In this document: piece by piece, positions 12,940 through 25,975 of the stretch
How positions within the stretch are numbered: the first letter of the stretch is position 1
Layout of the letters: each line of letters starts with the position of its first letter
Source of the DNA: Marthasterias glacialis
Lineage: Eukaryota; Echinodermata; Asteroidea; Forcipulatida; Asteriidae
Direction of reading: 5' to 3'
DNA: 64,000 nucleotides
NCBI GenBank assembly: GCA_911728455.2
Contig: OU452229.1
Coordinates: 16,868,754-16,932,753, forward strand
Program-made: the position numbers and the translations under genes
The notes under the pieces: generated by a model
Seen by the model: only the letters and a program-made list of their open reading frames with translations
Told to the model about the DNA's origin: nothing
Databases searched by the model: none

Positions 12940-14035
12940 TAGATTGTATTCCCACCATGCAAAGTTTCAAATCTGACTAATACTTTCTCTGTCACGTTTG
13001 TGACAAAAACTTATAAATATCTATTTTTTACTTCATAATTTGTTTTATTAAAAAAGGAAGTTGTGTGTGACCCTCTTCAAATATTCACCTCCACGAGTAA
13101 TTGATTCACTTTTCTGACAACAAAATTACAACAACTGAAACCGAACTTGTAACGCCAACTTACTGCGCAAGAAGAGTCAAATTTGCGGGGCACTGCTACT
13201 GCCACCCTGAGCTTCCAGCCAGCAAGCTTAGTCCTTCTGGAGCCCAAGCAGGGTCAAGCCCAAAAAAGTCAAGGTCACCTGACCTGATGCGGACATACTA
13301 AGAAGGGTCACGGGCTTCGAGACACCACATGAAAGAGTTACATGCCTGAAGGACAGGGGAAATCTGGGGATACATCTCTCGTGATGTCACTGGCCTAAGG
13401 ACACCACCCGACATAATCAACACTATCAAAGGTTTTAAGATGAATTACACAGAGGCCTAGTTTCTCCACAAAACCACAAAAAGTTTCATGTTGGCCTTGC
13501 TGAATAACCTTCACCATCCCCCTCTGAGACTACCCATAGATCAACCCTTGTCGATCAGTTTCTAACACCACCCATCGACCTTCTCCCGAGGGAAATGCAG
13601 ACAAACACTTGAAATGAAAAGAAACAAAATCTTGGATTTAAAACGTATCACTCAAAAAAAAAGTTCTCCTCGGGACACAATGCCTGTGAGTCACTTCTTC
13701 CACTTCATCATCATCATCTTCAGCCCTCACTTTTAATTAGACGCAATCGGAGTGTATAAGATTACAACAGTGTCTAGACTGTAAGCTGCGGCATCCAACA
13801 ATGAGAGACGAGGAGCACAGAAGTTGTTCCCTGATGCCTTGGTAGGATGGTGAGAGAGTGCTGCCCCATGGAACATGACAATGAAGATGAGTCATCATAT
13901 CGATTTTACTTTATAAAAGATATCGATAAAGTATAATGATGGTCTTAATTTTCACATGAACTTTGTTCTTCTTGTAAAGGAATATACTTGACTACTTTAG
14001 GGAGAACTAATTATCAGTGGGAGGTTTTTAAAACA

Positions 14036-14729
14036 ATTAGTTTTAAGGTCCCATGAAGTGGTGTTTTTTCACATTAATAATGCTTAATAATGTTTTGAAA
14101 CTAATAAAATTAACACTTACTATGTTTATGAGTGTGTTGTGGGTTATTTCCTTTTAGATTATCCCTTAGAATTTGTGTTAGCGTTTGGACATCGCCTGGT
14201 GGCGCGATTTTATGACATAGATAGAGGCACAGAATGACAATGCACACACTGTGACAATGCACATTCCTGACCATATAGCTCTGGTATGTTTCACTGCAGC
14301 CGTCCAAATTCATCGATATTTTGGATCTGATGGGAATCGATGAAGACTGAAACCATCTTTAATAATGTTGCAACCAGCAATAATACCCCTCAATGGCATT
14401 TTCCATCTATACAAAAGTCAAATATAAAGAGATTTGTCCAAAGAAATTAAGCACTTGAAGTTACAGAACTTTGCATAATGTATCACATCCGCACGTATCA
14501 ATCGCCGCGCACCGACTCAAAGCATTTGCCTTTAGCTACGTTACAAATGGTTCCCCTTTGGGGGCGCGAGTTTCATCCCTAATTTTAGTTTTGTTTGTAA
14601 TTTTTGTTTTTTTGTGACATACACCCCTTATGAGCTTTGAACAAACTTGCATTTCTAGGTTAATATGGACATACTTTAATAGTTTAAACTGGAAACAAAA
14701 TTCCATTTAATAGGATCTTTAAAGCTAAT
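14036..14729. mobile_element. ~690-bp non-autonomous DNA element, ATTAGYTTTAA ends
   Basis: The left end ATTAGTTTTAAGGTCCCATG and the inverted right end ATTAGCTTTAAAGATCCTAT match at about 21 of the first 27 positions with one gap, continuing through AARTGG. The interior has no transposase-like frame. Superfamily not assigned. Confidence 0.5.
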
Positions 14730-14893
14730 AATATTCCACCAACTAATTTAACAAAAAAAATACAACAAAATGATAAAGCCACAAACAAGCAAACAATATT
14801 TTAAACATTCTTATAGATTCCATAAAGAACATTTGTTTATGATAAAAATTACCCAAAAGATCTAGTTTTAAGCTGCAGCCTGCACCACTCTCT

Positions 14894-14927
14894 CCCACCC
14901 CACCCCACCCCACCCCACCCCACCCCT
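14894..14927. repeat. CCCCA microsatellite, about 6-7 units
   Basis: The minus strand reads (TGGGG)n, able in principle to form a G-quadruplex. Confidence 0.9.
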
Positions 14928-16060
14928 CTAGAAAAAAAACATGTTCACACATACATGAATGTACTCAAACAAACTAACTGTACTCCTTCTTGATTGCAAT
15001 CCATCCATTTCATTCAACATAGACTAACAAGCAGCAAACAACCACTACTTTGGGAAAAAAAAACTTTCACCAAATGTTTAATTATAAAAACACTACATTT
15101 ATTTATTGTAAGCATACTTTTTCCATGGTTATGACTGTATAATTGACAAACACTGTTGAAATCACTCAGCATGCACCGTTCTATAACAACATGTCTGTCA
15201 ATGATAAAGAAGAGAACAGTGACATCACCCAACACATGGGCCCCTTGGTTTCAATTTAAAGGCGATAGGCAGCTTACACGCATTATTGCATTGGTCAGCC
15301 AAATACATGTAGTCTAACTGACATCGAGACCCTACGGGCGGGCGTATCACACGGTTGGCGTAGTGTTTCTGATGTCAGGATGAGGGCTGGCTTTACAGGC
15401 GTTAACACAATGGCCGTTAGATTACAGAGACAATCACGTTGCTCACGGGACACCTGTTGTCGATATCACAAAGGGATGGGGTCAGCCATGGGATTGAATG
15501 AGATCATTTACAAAGTACAATGCTCTCATTGATTGACCTTAAGGAATCAAGTGCGATACTCTGGCATTAACCCACTTCTGATGTGCGACCACACCCAGAA
15601 AGATGAGCCCGGGAATCTCTGATGGGAGTCGGTACACACTCAGGGAGGTTGTGAACTGTAGTCACGTCAACCTGACAGTCCCCACAACCCCGACGCAGCC
15701 CCACCTTGGACGTGTACGCACCATCTTTTTCTTGTGATGTCAATTTAGTTTTTTATCGAAAACAGGCAACTGGTTTTTGTCTGCCCAGTCAAATTGTCAC
15801 ATTTAAAATGATCGGCATCTGTCTTTTCCAATACTGTGACCTGCTCAGAATGTAGAGCTTTGAATGCCGCTATGGCCACTACAAGCGCAAGTTCTTCAAC
15901 ACTGCAGCTGTACTCAAGGGCCGTAGCTCCAGCCGTAGCCATTTAATTTGGACATTGTCTAATGTCGCAAATATTTCAACGATACTTACTTCTGTAAGTG
16001 GTAGATATCCCTAAAAAGTGTTCCCTTTTTTTTAAACTGAATTGTGAAATCTCATCCAGG

Positions 16061-16236
16061 ACTCAATTTTATAAAGCTGTTAAGCACATATTTTTGCTTA
16101 GCAGAAATGCTAAAATACCAGCAAAAAAAAACATGTAATGCATATTGTTTGTGACTGGTTCCCTGCTAATTTTTGCTTAGCAGACATTTTTTTGCTAAGC
16201 ACCATTTTCTGCTTAACAGTTTGACGAAATAGGGCC
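16061..16236. mobile_element. GCTTAGCAG-family palindromic element, copy 1
   Basis: The ends CTCAATTTTATAAAGCTG and, inverted, GGCCCTATTTCGTCAAACTG bracket repeated TTTGCTTAGCAGA motifs in both orientations. It is the same layout as the copies at 32699, 34560 and 37630. Confidence 0.6.
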
Positions 16237-18197
16237 TCGCTTTTTGAAAATGCTTCATCACAAATTTTTCAGAACACAGAGGTTTCTTTTCATTAATAAT
16301 CTGTTATTGTTACAACACGTCAAATTTTTAAAGTTCTACTAAGCTGCCAAAACACTTCCTGAAAAATCTGTTCGGTCTTAGAGTTCAATTTGATGAATTA
16401 AAAAAAAGGGTATTCTCAAGCTCAGATGGCACTTGGGAAAGCGGCCATCCTTAAAGATCAATTCTTTATTTTAAAAAACTTGTTTCTCGTTAACAACCCG
16501 AGATTTGTTGATTCATAAGGCAATCTCAATAAACAAGTGATCGTTATCTTTCATTTGTCGCAGCTGCACTCATAGGCTCTGCTTTAATTCTCCGAAGCCA
16601 ACCCTGGGTTATGTTGACCTACATTCGCTGAGAGTCGGGGCAAAGATACACAGGAAAGCCGGGTAGAATCTTTCGTCATTCAATGGATGGAACTGAATTT
16701 CCCTGTAACCGTGATTCAAAAAAACTGGCATAATGGATTCATGCATGTCTTGTTTGTATTACAAAGGGAGCTCTGGTCTGAAGGAACATCACTCGTTAAT
16801 CATCGCCTTGACTTGGATGTATCTGGCAGAGAGAGAGAGAGAAGCAATCCCTGTATGACACAACAACTGACCCGTTATCAGAGAGGGTAAAAAACCCAAA
16901 CCAACTTGTCATCTATGATTCCTTTGTTGTTAGTGACTCACAAACAGGTGCAGGGCTGTCAATCAATGAACATCCATTGTTTTAATGAATGTAGGTTTCA
17001 AGTCACATAACCCACATAAGGAGGGTTTAAGAACCTTTTTCTGATTTTGAGTCCAACATGATTTCGTTGTGTTTTTTTTTCTTCTTTTTGCCTCTGGAAG
17101 ACAAGAAAAACCCTTGTTCCATACCGAATGTTTCTCCTAGAAGCTCAAGAGACTTCTCCGGAACTACAGAACTAAGATCAAAGTGTCGGTAAACTGCCAA
17201 GTGAATTGGCATAAAACCTTGCAGGAGATATTTCCAGAATAACAACTATGGCATACTGACGTGTATCTGGTTTTAACACACCATCGTCACACTGCAAAAA
17301 TCTTCCAACAAATTCCGAGTGTCCACAATTCATGATTTGGGTTTATACACATGCACTTAACATCTTGAAAACTAGCACATGTATGTGTTTTTTCCCCTTT
17401 TTTCTCTCTATCTGTCTCTTTTTCTTGGTTTGCGGTATTATATTTCATAGAAAGTCAATGAGAGATTCCTATGTTTATAAATCTCACACCAAACTCAAAG
17501 ATGTTTGGTCAGAGGTTACTGAACTTCTCAGGCCTTTCAATCCCTAAAACTATTCGAACATTGAACTCTGTCCTTAATTGGCCGTCCCTCTACAGACTGT
17601 GTAAGCTTCGCGCGTATTTGAACATGAGGGTCTGTTAAGGCGCGTGATTGTGTTTCCTTCACATGTTACAGCATGGTGTGTGGGACCAAAATGGTTCCAA
17701 AAGATGTTGAAATACTTGCAAAGTCTATTGACCGCAGGTGCATTTTTGTGTTGGTAGAAGTATACAACACTACACTCGGTCAATAAGAGATGGAACTGAG
17801 CATTGTTTTGCTTCATACACTACCGGGCCTGGCATTTCTTCTTTGAGAGGGCAAGGCCATTTTCGTTTAGTAATAAAAGGGCATTTCCATTAGGTAATCT
17901 TAAAGTCTATGGGAAACTTCTGAAGGGGCACCAAGGCCAAGACCATGGCAACAGAGGCCATGACCTGCAATTCCAGGCCTGCACGACCGCCCTTGTCCAT
18001 TCCAGGTACCTGGTATTACTTTCATTCTTTCCCACAGGAAGCTACACACTAATAAAGGAATCGGACTCGAAAGTGGCAGGCAACCTGCGGGCAGGCGACA
18101 ACATACATGTACCACTCATAGTACACAGTTTCAATAATCACTGTAGAAATCACTGCCTATAGCTTGGACTTTGTGTATGGGTCACTGTAAGGACAAA

Positions 18198-18310
18198 TGT
18201 GGGGCTCAATTTTGGCTTAGCACAAAAATGCTAAGAATAAAAAATGCTAAGCATGGATATTTTGACTCAGCAGTATTGGGTTACAGTCCCCAGTGCTCAG
18301 TAAATTCTTG
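18198..18310. mobile_element. Fragment of GCTTAGCAG-family element
   Basis: GGGCTCAATTTTGGCTTAGC followed by AATGCTAAG repeated in direct order. The other terminus is not recognisable. Probably a decayed or partial member. Confidence 0.4.
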
Positions 18311-21064
18311 CAACTTGTTTCTTCAATTATTCCCATACTTGTGCTCACAAAAATGAACTAATGTAACTCTGACTCTGGTTTTAACATCATGTAGAGCTAC
18401 TAAGATGCAACACACGGTGTAGAAAATGAACATTAAAGGAATCCCAAAGTTGAAATCATCTTTTATGAATTTGTCAGGAACATTTTACAGGCTGCTTTGC
18501 ATTCGCATCAAGTACACAAACTGACATATTTTAGTTTTATGCGCAATATTTTGACAATGCATATAGGTACAAGAGAACACAGAGAGAAAGATAATGAAGA
18601 GAAGAGAATCTGAAGGGGAATTAGAAGTGGTCTGACCAGGGTCCTTCCCTTGAACTTCACCCCAAGGGGGAGGGGGGTCAGGACAGATGATCTTGTATGC
18701 TGGCAGGAATCGGCACGAGGGAATTGATCGCTAACCCCCTCAAATCCTGAATCGGAAGATATAGACCGAGATTACAAGTTCTTCAAGATTTACTTCAATC
18801 AAAATCGGCGTGAAGGGCACGTACCAATTCTCCAACGCCGACACATTTGTCAAAATATTGTCCGCCCACATTGGAATGCGTAGCATACCCCCCGAGGGTT
18901 TCTAGGTAACCCTGGGCTAACATTAATACCATATATCCTCCGTTCGTGTCTGAGCCATTTGAGGCACATTCTGTGACATTGATTGATGCGATGCGGATTG
19001 GAAGGATGGGTTTCCGAAGCTGACGCAAAAAGAAACAGGAATTGCTATCCCCTTCGAAGAAGAAGGGAAAAAAAAAAAAGGAACATCTTGATTAAACACA
19101 ACATATCGAGTCCTGCGTAGTCCCCTGACTTGGTGTAACCTCAACACTGTTTCCTCTATTTAAATGTGACCAACATGACTGATTCGGGGGGGGGGGGGGC
19201 ACCTGTCCACCTAAGCAATCAGAAATATTAATCACAAGTCTGTTTTCTGGGTCATATGTTATCCCAACAGGTCACACCCAGGAAAAAAGATGTTAAAAAA
19301 TCTCTGCTCTCGAGCTATTTTGCTCTTATCTTATCGGTTAATAGCGTACAGTATTCACTGATTTTAATACACTCAAGATTTTCGGGACAGTCAAGAGGTG
19401 ACGCACTACATTTGTCATGGAAAGTCACAAAGAATCTGTAAACAATACGTGTAAGATTGCTTCTCACAATCAGGTTTCTGTGTATAAACTTGATAGACAT
19501 CAACATGTACAAATTAGACCCGATTAAAACCATACACAACTGTTAGAATGAATCATGAGATATCACCGTTTCAGTTCAATTGGTGTACCACATCAAGGTA
19601 CAAGCTACTAAAGAGGCATGGTCCGATGCATCAAGTAAAAGATAAGTCACTGTCACAGTACGTACACCTCTTGAGATCCCCAAACTGAACGGTAATCTGA
19701 AACTGATAGCCGGTGTATCCATCCTTGAACCAAACCCTAAACCAACAACGGCGGGATCAAATTTCACAATAAGAAAACAATGCCCTCTCCTGGGAGGGGG
19801 GCAAGTGGGGACAAACCTGACGCAGACACTGGGGTCCTGCCGGGGCCGCACCTGTTTCTGTGATCTAGTCAAAACCATCTGGTCCACGTTAAGCATTGCT
19901 TTCAGTGCCCATGATGAATTGGTTTTCTGTGTTGAGTGAAGGGCGTGGTTGGAGCCGTGGGGACGCCGGTCCGAGAAGCCATATTTTTCCTGCCCCGAGG
20001 TGATTTCTTACAGCTTAGTCTTCCTTCCTTCATCATCTTCTCCAGTTCCTAAACAAACCATCTCTCCCAATGCCTCTAATACCTTTCCTTCCTTCCTTCC
20101 CTTTTATTCAAACAAAACACAGATCTAAGAAGCAATTCCAACCCGCGGGGCGTCCAGGTGTACATGTACAGTCTTGCAGCTCACATAATTAATCGCCAAA
20201 TTTGATAGATTTACTAGCAAAGTCCCCAAACTTTGACATATGGCTAACTCAAAACTGATTTGCGAACGTAATTCCTTCTTCCGATTAGGGCTGGATTCTG
20301 AAGCTCCACGGATGCCATTACGTCAAAGTCAAGTCTTGTAACCTTAATGAAATGTTAAGGTTAAATTATAGTCAGAAATCGTCTGATCTCGAACACTCTT
20401 CACTTTGACAAGCTTGTACGTAACTCTAGAGAAAAGGGGCTGAAACGCTGGGTGCGTCACAATCTGTGAAGTTTTGCCGAGAGACAATATTTAGTCGTGC
20501 CATTTTTAAATCATTTTTTTATCCATCTTTTTGGGTTAATCAAATCCGAGGTGTACGATTGTTAACCTGACTGATTTATACTCAAATGTATGTACGAGGT
20601 ATGCACAGTGCATGGTACTCTGCCATTCCCTACAACTCAAACATAGTATTCACTGCGTTTCACTCATTCCATACACAAACTGAAAATGCTACTGAACAGG
20701 GATGAGAAAGGATGAAAATGAAAAATCCACGAAACACCGGTGGAGGGTTTGGTGGGTACCAACCATGCCATAACCCATATCAATGGCAGCATTCTGTGCT
20801 TAAATGTAGATGGTGCAAGCACCTTGGTGGAGTCAAAATACAGTACAAGTACTGTGTTAACTTTACAAGAGCCTGGCTGTATATAAATGGCATGGGGGAA
20901 AAAATCAAGCAAAAAGTTCCACGACGATAATTTTGCAAAATCCGGAAATCCAGAAAAATCTCATCCCTGACTAAAAGAGGCTAGCTTTCTGAAAGTATCA
21001 TTTCTGCAATAAACACAAATCTCAAAATCCAGACAGTCATTTCAGTCAGGCTCTCATTAATTAC

Positions 21065-21416
21065 TATTATTATTTTTTTCTGGGAATGAAACCAAGGATG
21101 CCTCAAAAGCAAACTTAATCACTGTAGCTCAGAAGCCTGAGGAAACCTGTAGATAAAGATGCTTGCTACATCTGAACCAGAAACACCAGGGTAAACCCCA
21201 ACTCTTTCACGACAAGTGTTCTGGGTTCTTTAACATGCACTACCCATCCTAGTACATGGGCCTACAGCTTACTGTCCCATCCGAAGGACAAAGCAATTAT
21301 GGTCAAGTGTCTTGCTCAAGGACACAAGTGTCGCCGACTGGCCAGGCCAGGATTCAAACCCACATTCTATAAACTTAAGTTCGGCAGACTAGACCGCTTG
21401 GCCACAACACTCCACT
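21065..21416 (-). mobile_element. tRNA-derived SINE, same family as 35904
   Basis: On the minus strand the head is GTTGTGGCCAAGCGGTCTAG (A box) with GTGGGTTTGAATCCTGGCC (B box). The body, CACTTGTGTCCTTGAGCAAG and CGGATGGGACAGTAAGCTG, matches the plus-strand SINE at 35904. The 3' tail runs into an A/T-rich stretch near 21065. Confidence 0.8.
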
Positions 21417-23785
21417 TGGTGTAGACAAGTATATCATGACAAAGAGGCTAGCTTTCTGAAAGGGGGGAGCTCCAGAACAACACCAGGATTTGTACCGCTG
21501 TAGAAATCTCAGGTAAACTCTACCTGCAGTCAATGCTAATCAGAAATAGTAGGGGAAATACGATAAAGCATCAAGTGAAAACTAGCAAATTCTTTCCAAA
21601 AGAAAATCTGACAAACTGTCTGCTGAAGATGAATTCTAGGAGATGGCAGCACCGTTTTAAAATCTACTAAAATTTTACTTAATAAACATACTTTCTGAGT
21701 GAAATCCATAGTTTGGGCTGGTTGTTTCTGTTAAGCGAGACATCGCTTTGCTTAGCATATTTCTGTACTTAGCTCAGCAAGTTTCTTTAAACATTTGCCT
21801 GAACTTGGCAGTCTCTTTGCTACTGATATTAAAAAAATAACACCAGTACATTAAAGACACCTGTGTAGACATTTATCATCAACCCTTTCCAATAGGTTAG
21901 GGTTCGATGATTTGAAAACATGCTCGGCAGTCTCAGATAGACATTCAAAGACACTTTTCTTTAATGTTTCCTTTCGAGTTTTCTTCAAATCTGTTTTGCA
22001 TAATGATGCTCTACTGGAGAGGAAAAACAAATTTGGGTTTCTGGGGCACATGTCACTAGGGGAGGACCTGGGCTGTTTACAAAAAGGAAAACAAAAAAAA
22101 GACGTGTCTCTATACTTCACTGGAGCATGACACAAGCCATGGAGGACGGAACTTTGGACAAACTGGACCGGTCAAGGCTTATGTTAGTCCTTCTCCTCAA
22201 AAGAACCAATGTAAAGATGATACACAGTCGAACACAAACACCAGATCTGGGCTTTATCAAACCCTGAGAGTTTCCTCTACCAAGATGTTTAAATGTAGAG
22301 AGAGTTAAACAAAACAAAAAAAAAAAAAAAAACTTGAAGACGTGTCAACATGTAATCTTGACATACTTGAGTGGTCATCAAGTCTATTTTTAGTTTGTTT
22401 CCCAGTAAAGAAAGAAGAAAAAAAAAAACTGTTACCTCTGACACACCCATTTGATACAGAAATAAAGCATGGGGTTTGTCAAATGAAATCATCATGGAAA
22501 ATGTACCAAACCACACCTGTCAGACTCCCAAAATAGATGTTCCACTACTCAACCAGGTTGACCCCGTCCCACCTGCCAAATACACATTACTGCTCAGCTT
22601 TTCGACAACGAGCAAATATAGCACTCCCCCCCCTTATCACAGATCGATCGAACACGCCTCTCCCTCCACTGAGAGATCTTTATATATACCACCTGGTAAT
22701 CACCATCTCACCTTGCTTATATTCCCCAACTACCACCGGGTGTGTATTTCGTTTTGGAGCAACGTTTACGTGTCAATATCCGCGTAAACTTCACCTCTAG
22801 ATATCTTGAACGGGTATAAGTACAGGAACACATTTATTTGACACTTAATAAATGCGTGCCGAACGCACGATGGTTCAATTTACACACGTTAAAGGCTGCA
22901 TTCATCTACATCAGAAATGTCAACAGTTGTTTACTTGAAAACTGTGAGCGGCTTTTGTTCTTAAGAGTAGTTTAATTGTGCAAAATTGACTCATGGAATG
23001 ATTGGAAATAAACAAATACTGACAAAATACGTAACTAAGAAAGGGAAAAAAAAGGTAAAAATTGTTTATGTATTTATAAACAAGCCTTGAATCTGTGAAC
23101 AAACAGGTCAATATTCCAAACTGCTTCAATCTTCTAAAATAATGAGCGCAAAACGTGAGATTTGATCTAGAACAGCTTCTCTTAAATTTTGTATGATTGT
23201 ACTCAAGTATGTTTCTAGGTTAAACATACCTTCGGTACCCATGTCTAAAATATGGATTCAATTCATTTTTTTGGGTTGACTCAGATTGTTACTGAAAGTG
23301 TTGAGACATAGACCCCCTTTTAGTCTTTCATCGACGTGGAAATTCTGCTACTCAGGCTGAGAGAGAAAAGAATAAGTTGGGAGGTTTTCCCATTTCTTGA
23401 GGATCTCCAAGGGATTTCGTCCTTAAGCATCAAACCAGATTCCGTTCGTGTCTGGCTCCGGTGAAGTTCAAAAGATAAAAACCAAGTATCAATGGTTTAA
23501 TAAGTGCAGTCTTCTGACATGAAGATTATATTACCACCATCTGGTACCCAGAGGATGAAAGCAAGATCATTCAATGAAACATGACGTGGGTCACCAGACC
23601 TTTTTGAACCTCCTCAAGTTTTCTTAAGAGTAGATGTCCTCCTTCTTTCGTACTGACCACGTCTTTTATGTATTAATAGTTGATTGATAGCCAGTATTTT
23701 CAAGGTTTTTTTTTTCTCTCTCTGTAAACTTCTCCACATTCATTTCCTTCTATCATTTCACAGCTGTGTGACAGGGCTTAAAATT

Positions 23786-23895
23786 CTCACACGACCACTG
23801 GCCAGAATCTAGTCATTTTAGCACTGGGCCGTTAACCCCACAACTGAAACAAGTCCTGCAGTGTAGTAGTGTTTCCCCAAAACACATATATTTCA
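23786..23895 (+). repeat. Direct repeat pair, left copy
   Basis: TCATTTTAGCACTGGGCC, AACCCCACAAC and AAGTCCTGCAGT-TAGTAGTGTTTC recur in order at 24792-24895, about 1 kb to the right. Confidence 0.85.
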
Positions 23896-24791
23896 ATGCA
23901 GGTTACAAAGACTGTAATTTTGTTCCCAGAAATATAAAGTCAAAGACGGTTTAATCTTACTCGTCATAATTTAAGGCAAAACCTCTCCTGAACTTCAAGA
24001 CAAATCACCAAAATACTATAAATGATCGGCCTCGTTCTAAACTGACTCTATACCGATCCCCAAGCATTCATCAAAACGCAGACTTTTATTATAGACAAGG
24101 CAAGTGGATGATAAAATCCCTGACTGGTGGGAACAGAAAGTCTCAAAGGGTTGCGTCTCAAAGGGTTACGACACAATGATGGACTTAGATGAATTGAGGA
24201 CGGTACATGATATGAAAGCTTTGCGGTTTAGAGTTAATGTTACGGATCTGTATATTCATTGCTACTGTGGTCATCAGGCCATTTCCAATCATTCTTCAAA
24301 CCATCTCGAACTCTCCAGGGGCTCGGATCAAGCTCTTGCTGCCAAGTTCAGCGTTCAAACCCCTATTAGAAGGTCCCTCCGATAATCACTAGTGCCCTAA
24401 TATGTCCCCTCCTTCACTCCGGAGTCCTGAGCAGGGTTTAGTCAGCAAATTAAAATTTCCTTGTTACCTAACAAAGTAGATCAGTGTGTCAGATAGGGGC
24501 CAAAAATAAAAAATAAATAGGCCTTATAGAGAGTGTCTTGGTTACTGAGGCCCTGGGTAGCTTCGGAAAAAAAAAAACAGCGCTCGGTTTGTAAAGATCT
24601 ATCACTCAAGATTACTGTAGAATCAGAGCGGTTTGGGGCTGTGGGGTTGTTTACGGTCTTTGTAGACCCTGCACAAATTAAATTTTCAACGGTTCTTATC
24701 GCCTGAAATGATTTCTAGTGTCCTGGATGTCATGAGAGGCTACTTGCTGGCTTTAGTCTGGATATTACATGTGATGCCGGGGTTTTAATGT

Positions 24792-24895
24792 ACTCACAGG
24801 ACCACTGGTCTGAATCTTGTCATTTTAGCACTGGGCCAATAACCCCACAACCGACAGAAGTCCTGCAGTCTAGTAGTGTTTCACCAAAACACAAA
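24792..24895 (+). repeat. Direct repeat pair, right copy
   Basis: Partner of 23786-23895, with roughly 85% identity by eye. Confidence 0.85.
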
Positions 24896-25199
24896 CTTTT
24901 ACTGAATTTCTAATGTTTAGTTATTTACTTACTTTATTCCACATGCAAAAGCATAATTCAGGCACGATACATACTTGATACTTGGCCCTTGGAAGGTAGG
25001 AATATTTAGTAGAAGGGCTGACCTACATGTACGTATGGTATAGGATTTATTAGACTGTTCAGTCTATCTAATAACAATTATGCGGATTTTTTTCTGAGGG
25101 CAAAAAAATCGGAAATCAGATTAGAAGTAGGAAGGATAGTGAGGATGACAATTAGTGGCAGTAACGGGATGAATAGGAAACGAGAAGAAATGTTCAGTT

Positions 25200-25450
25200 A
25201 AAATTAGATGAGGGAGGGTAAACCTGGAAGGGGTAAAACCCACACCATCAGGTAGGGACTGAAAAACCCAATCCACATGCAAGGCTCCAGGTCTGAGGTG
25301 GGATTCAAACCGGGGTCCACAGAGGGTGAAAGGCAAGGAAAGAAACCCAACCTGATCCCCTGATGCGAAGGAAGGTTCCCGAAAGCATTTGCTCTGCATT
25401 CTAGTGGACGGTCAGAATGTTCTACTAGACCGAGCCATTGTGCCAAACTA
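25200..25450 (-). mobile_element. tRNA-derived SINE-like element
   Basis: On the minus strand the head is TTTGGCACAATGGCTCGGTC and the B-box-like block GACCCCGGTTTGAATCCCAC. The tail, GGGTTTTACCCCTTCCAGG, recalls the tail of the 32480 element. A related head fragment lies at 25855. Confidence 0.55.
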
Positions 25451-25854
25451 CGTGAACAATCTCAAATGACATGTACGAGAGAATATGCGTGTTGGCATTT
25501 TTAACGTAGATTTTTCAACTCCAAAATTTCTACTAAAAGTTCACCAAATATAAAGAAAATTTAATGTTTCAGGTCTGTTTTAAAAACTTTTCCAGTCCAG
25601 TGAAAATTCTGAGCTACAAAACCAGTGATCTTGTGGAGATTTTCTGGAAAATCAACCACTGAATGTGTAAGGGGAAATGAACAAATTTGATTTTCCTGAG
25701 TAATTAAAGGTGATTTGAATCCTCCCCCTAACAGTAACCCTTCATATTACAAAGTTTTGAATGAAAACCGACAACAATTTCGCAAACAATAGTAATACCA
25801 GTAGATGTAGATGACCTAAGGTTTAGAACTTGTCGAAGGAGCATCTCAAAAGTC

Positions 25855-25975
25855 AGGCACATTCCTGCGAAGGAAGGTCCAAGCTGTCGGCATACGCCCT
25901 GCAATCTAGTGGATTGCTCGAACATTCTGCTAGACTGCGACATTGTGGCAAACTACGAGAACAATCCCGCACGAG
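25855..25975 (-). mobile_element. Head fragment related to the 25200 SINE
   Basis: GCGAAGGAAGGT, CTAGTGGA and TGGCAAACTACG-GAACAATC are shared with 25365-25465, about 490 bp to the left in the same orientation. The B-box half is absent. Confidence 0.5.

Noticed and set aside
23715..23760. Minus-strand KEMNVEK-like translation as a possible COPZ exon 5 (family has KNVEKRALLENM)
   Set aside because: After NVEK the frame runs into FTEREKKK from a simple T/C-rich tract, with none of the conserved residues that should follow; judged coincidental.
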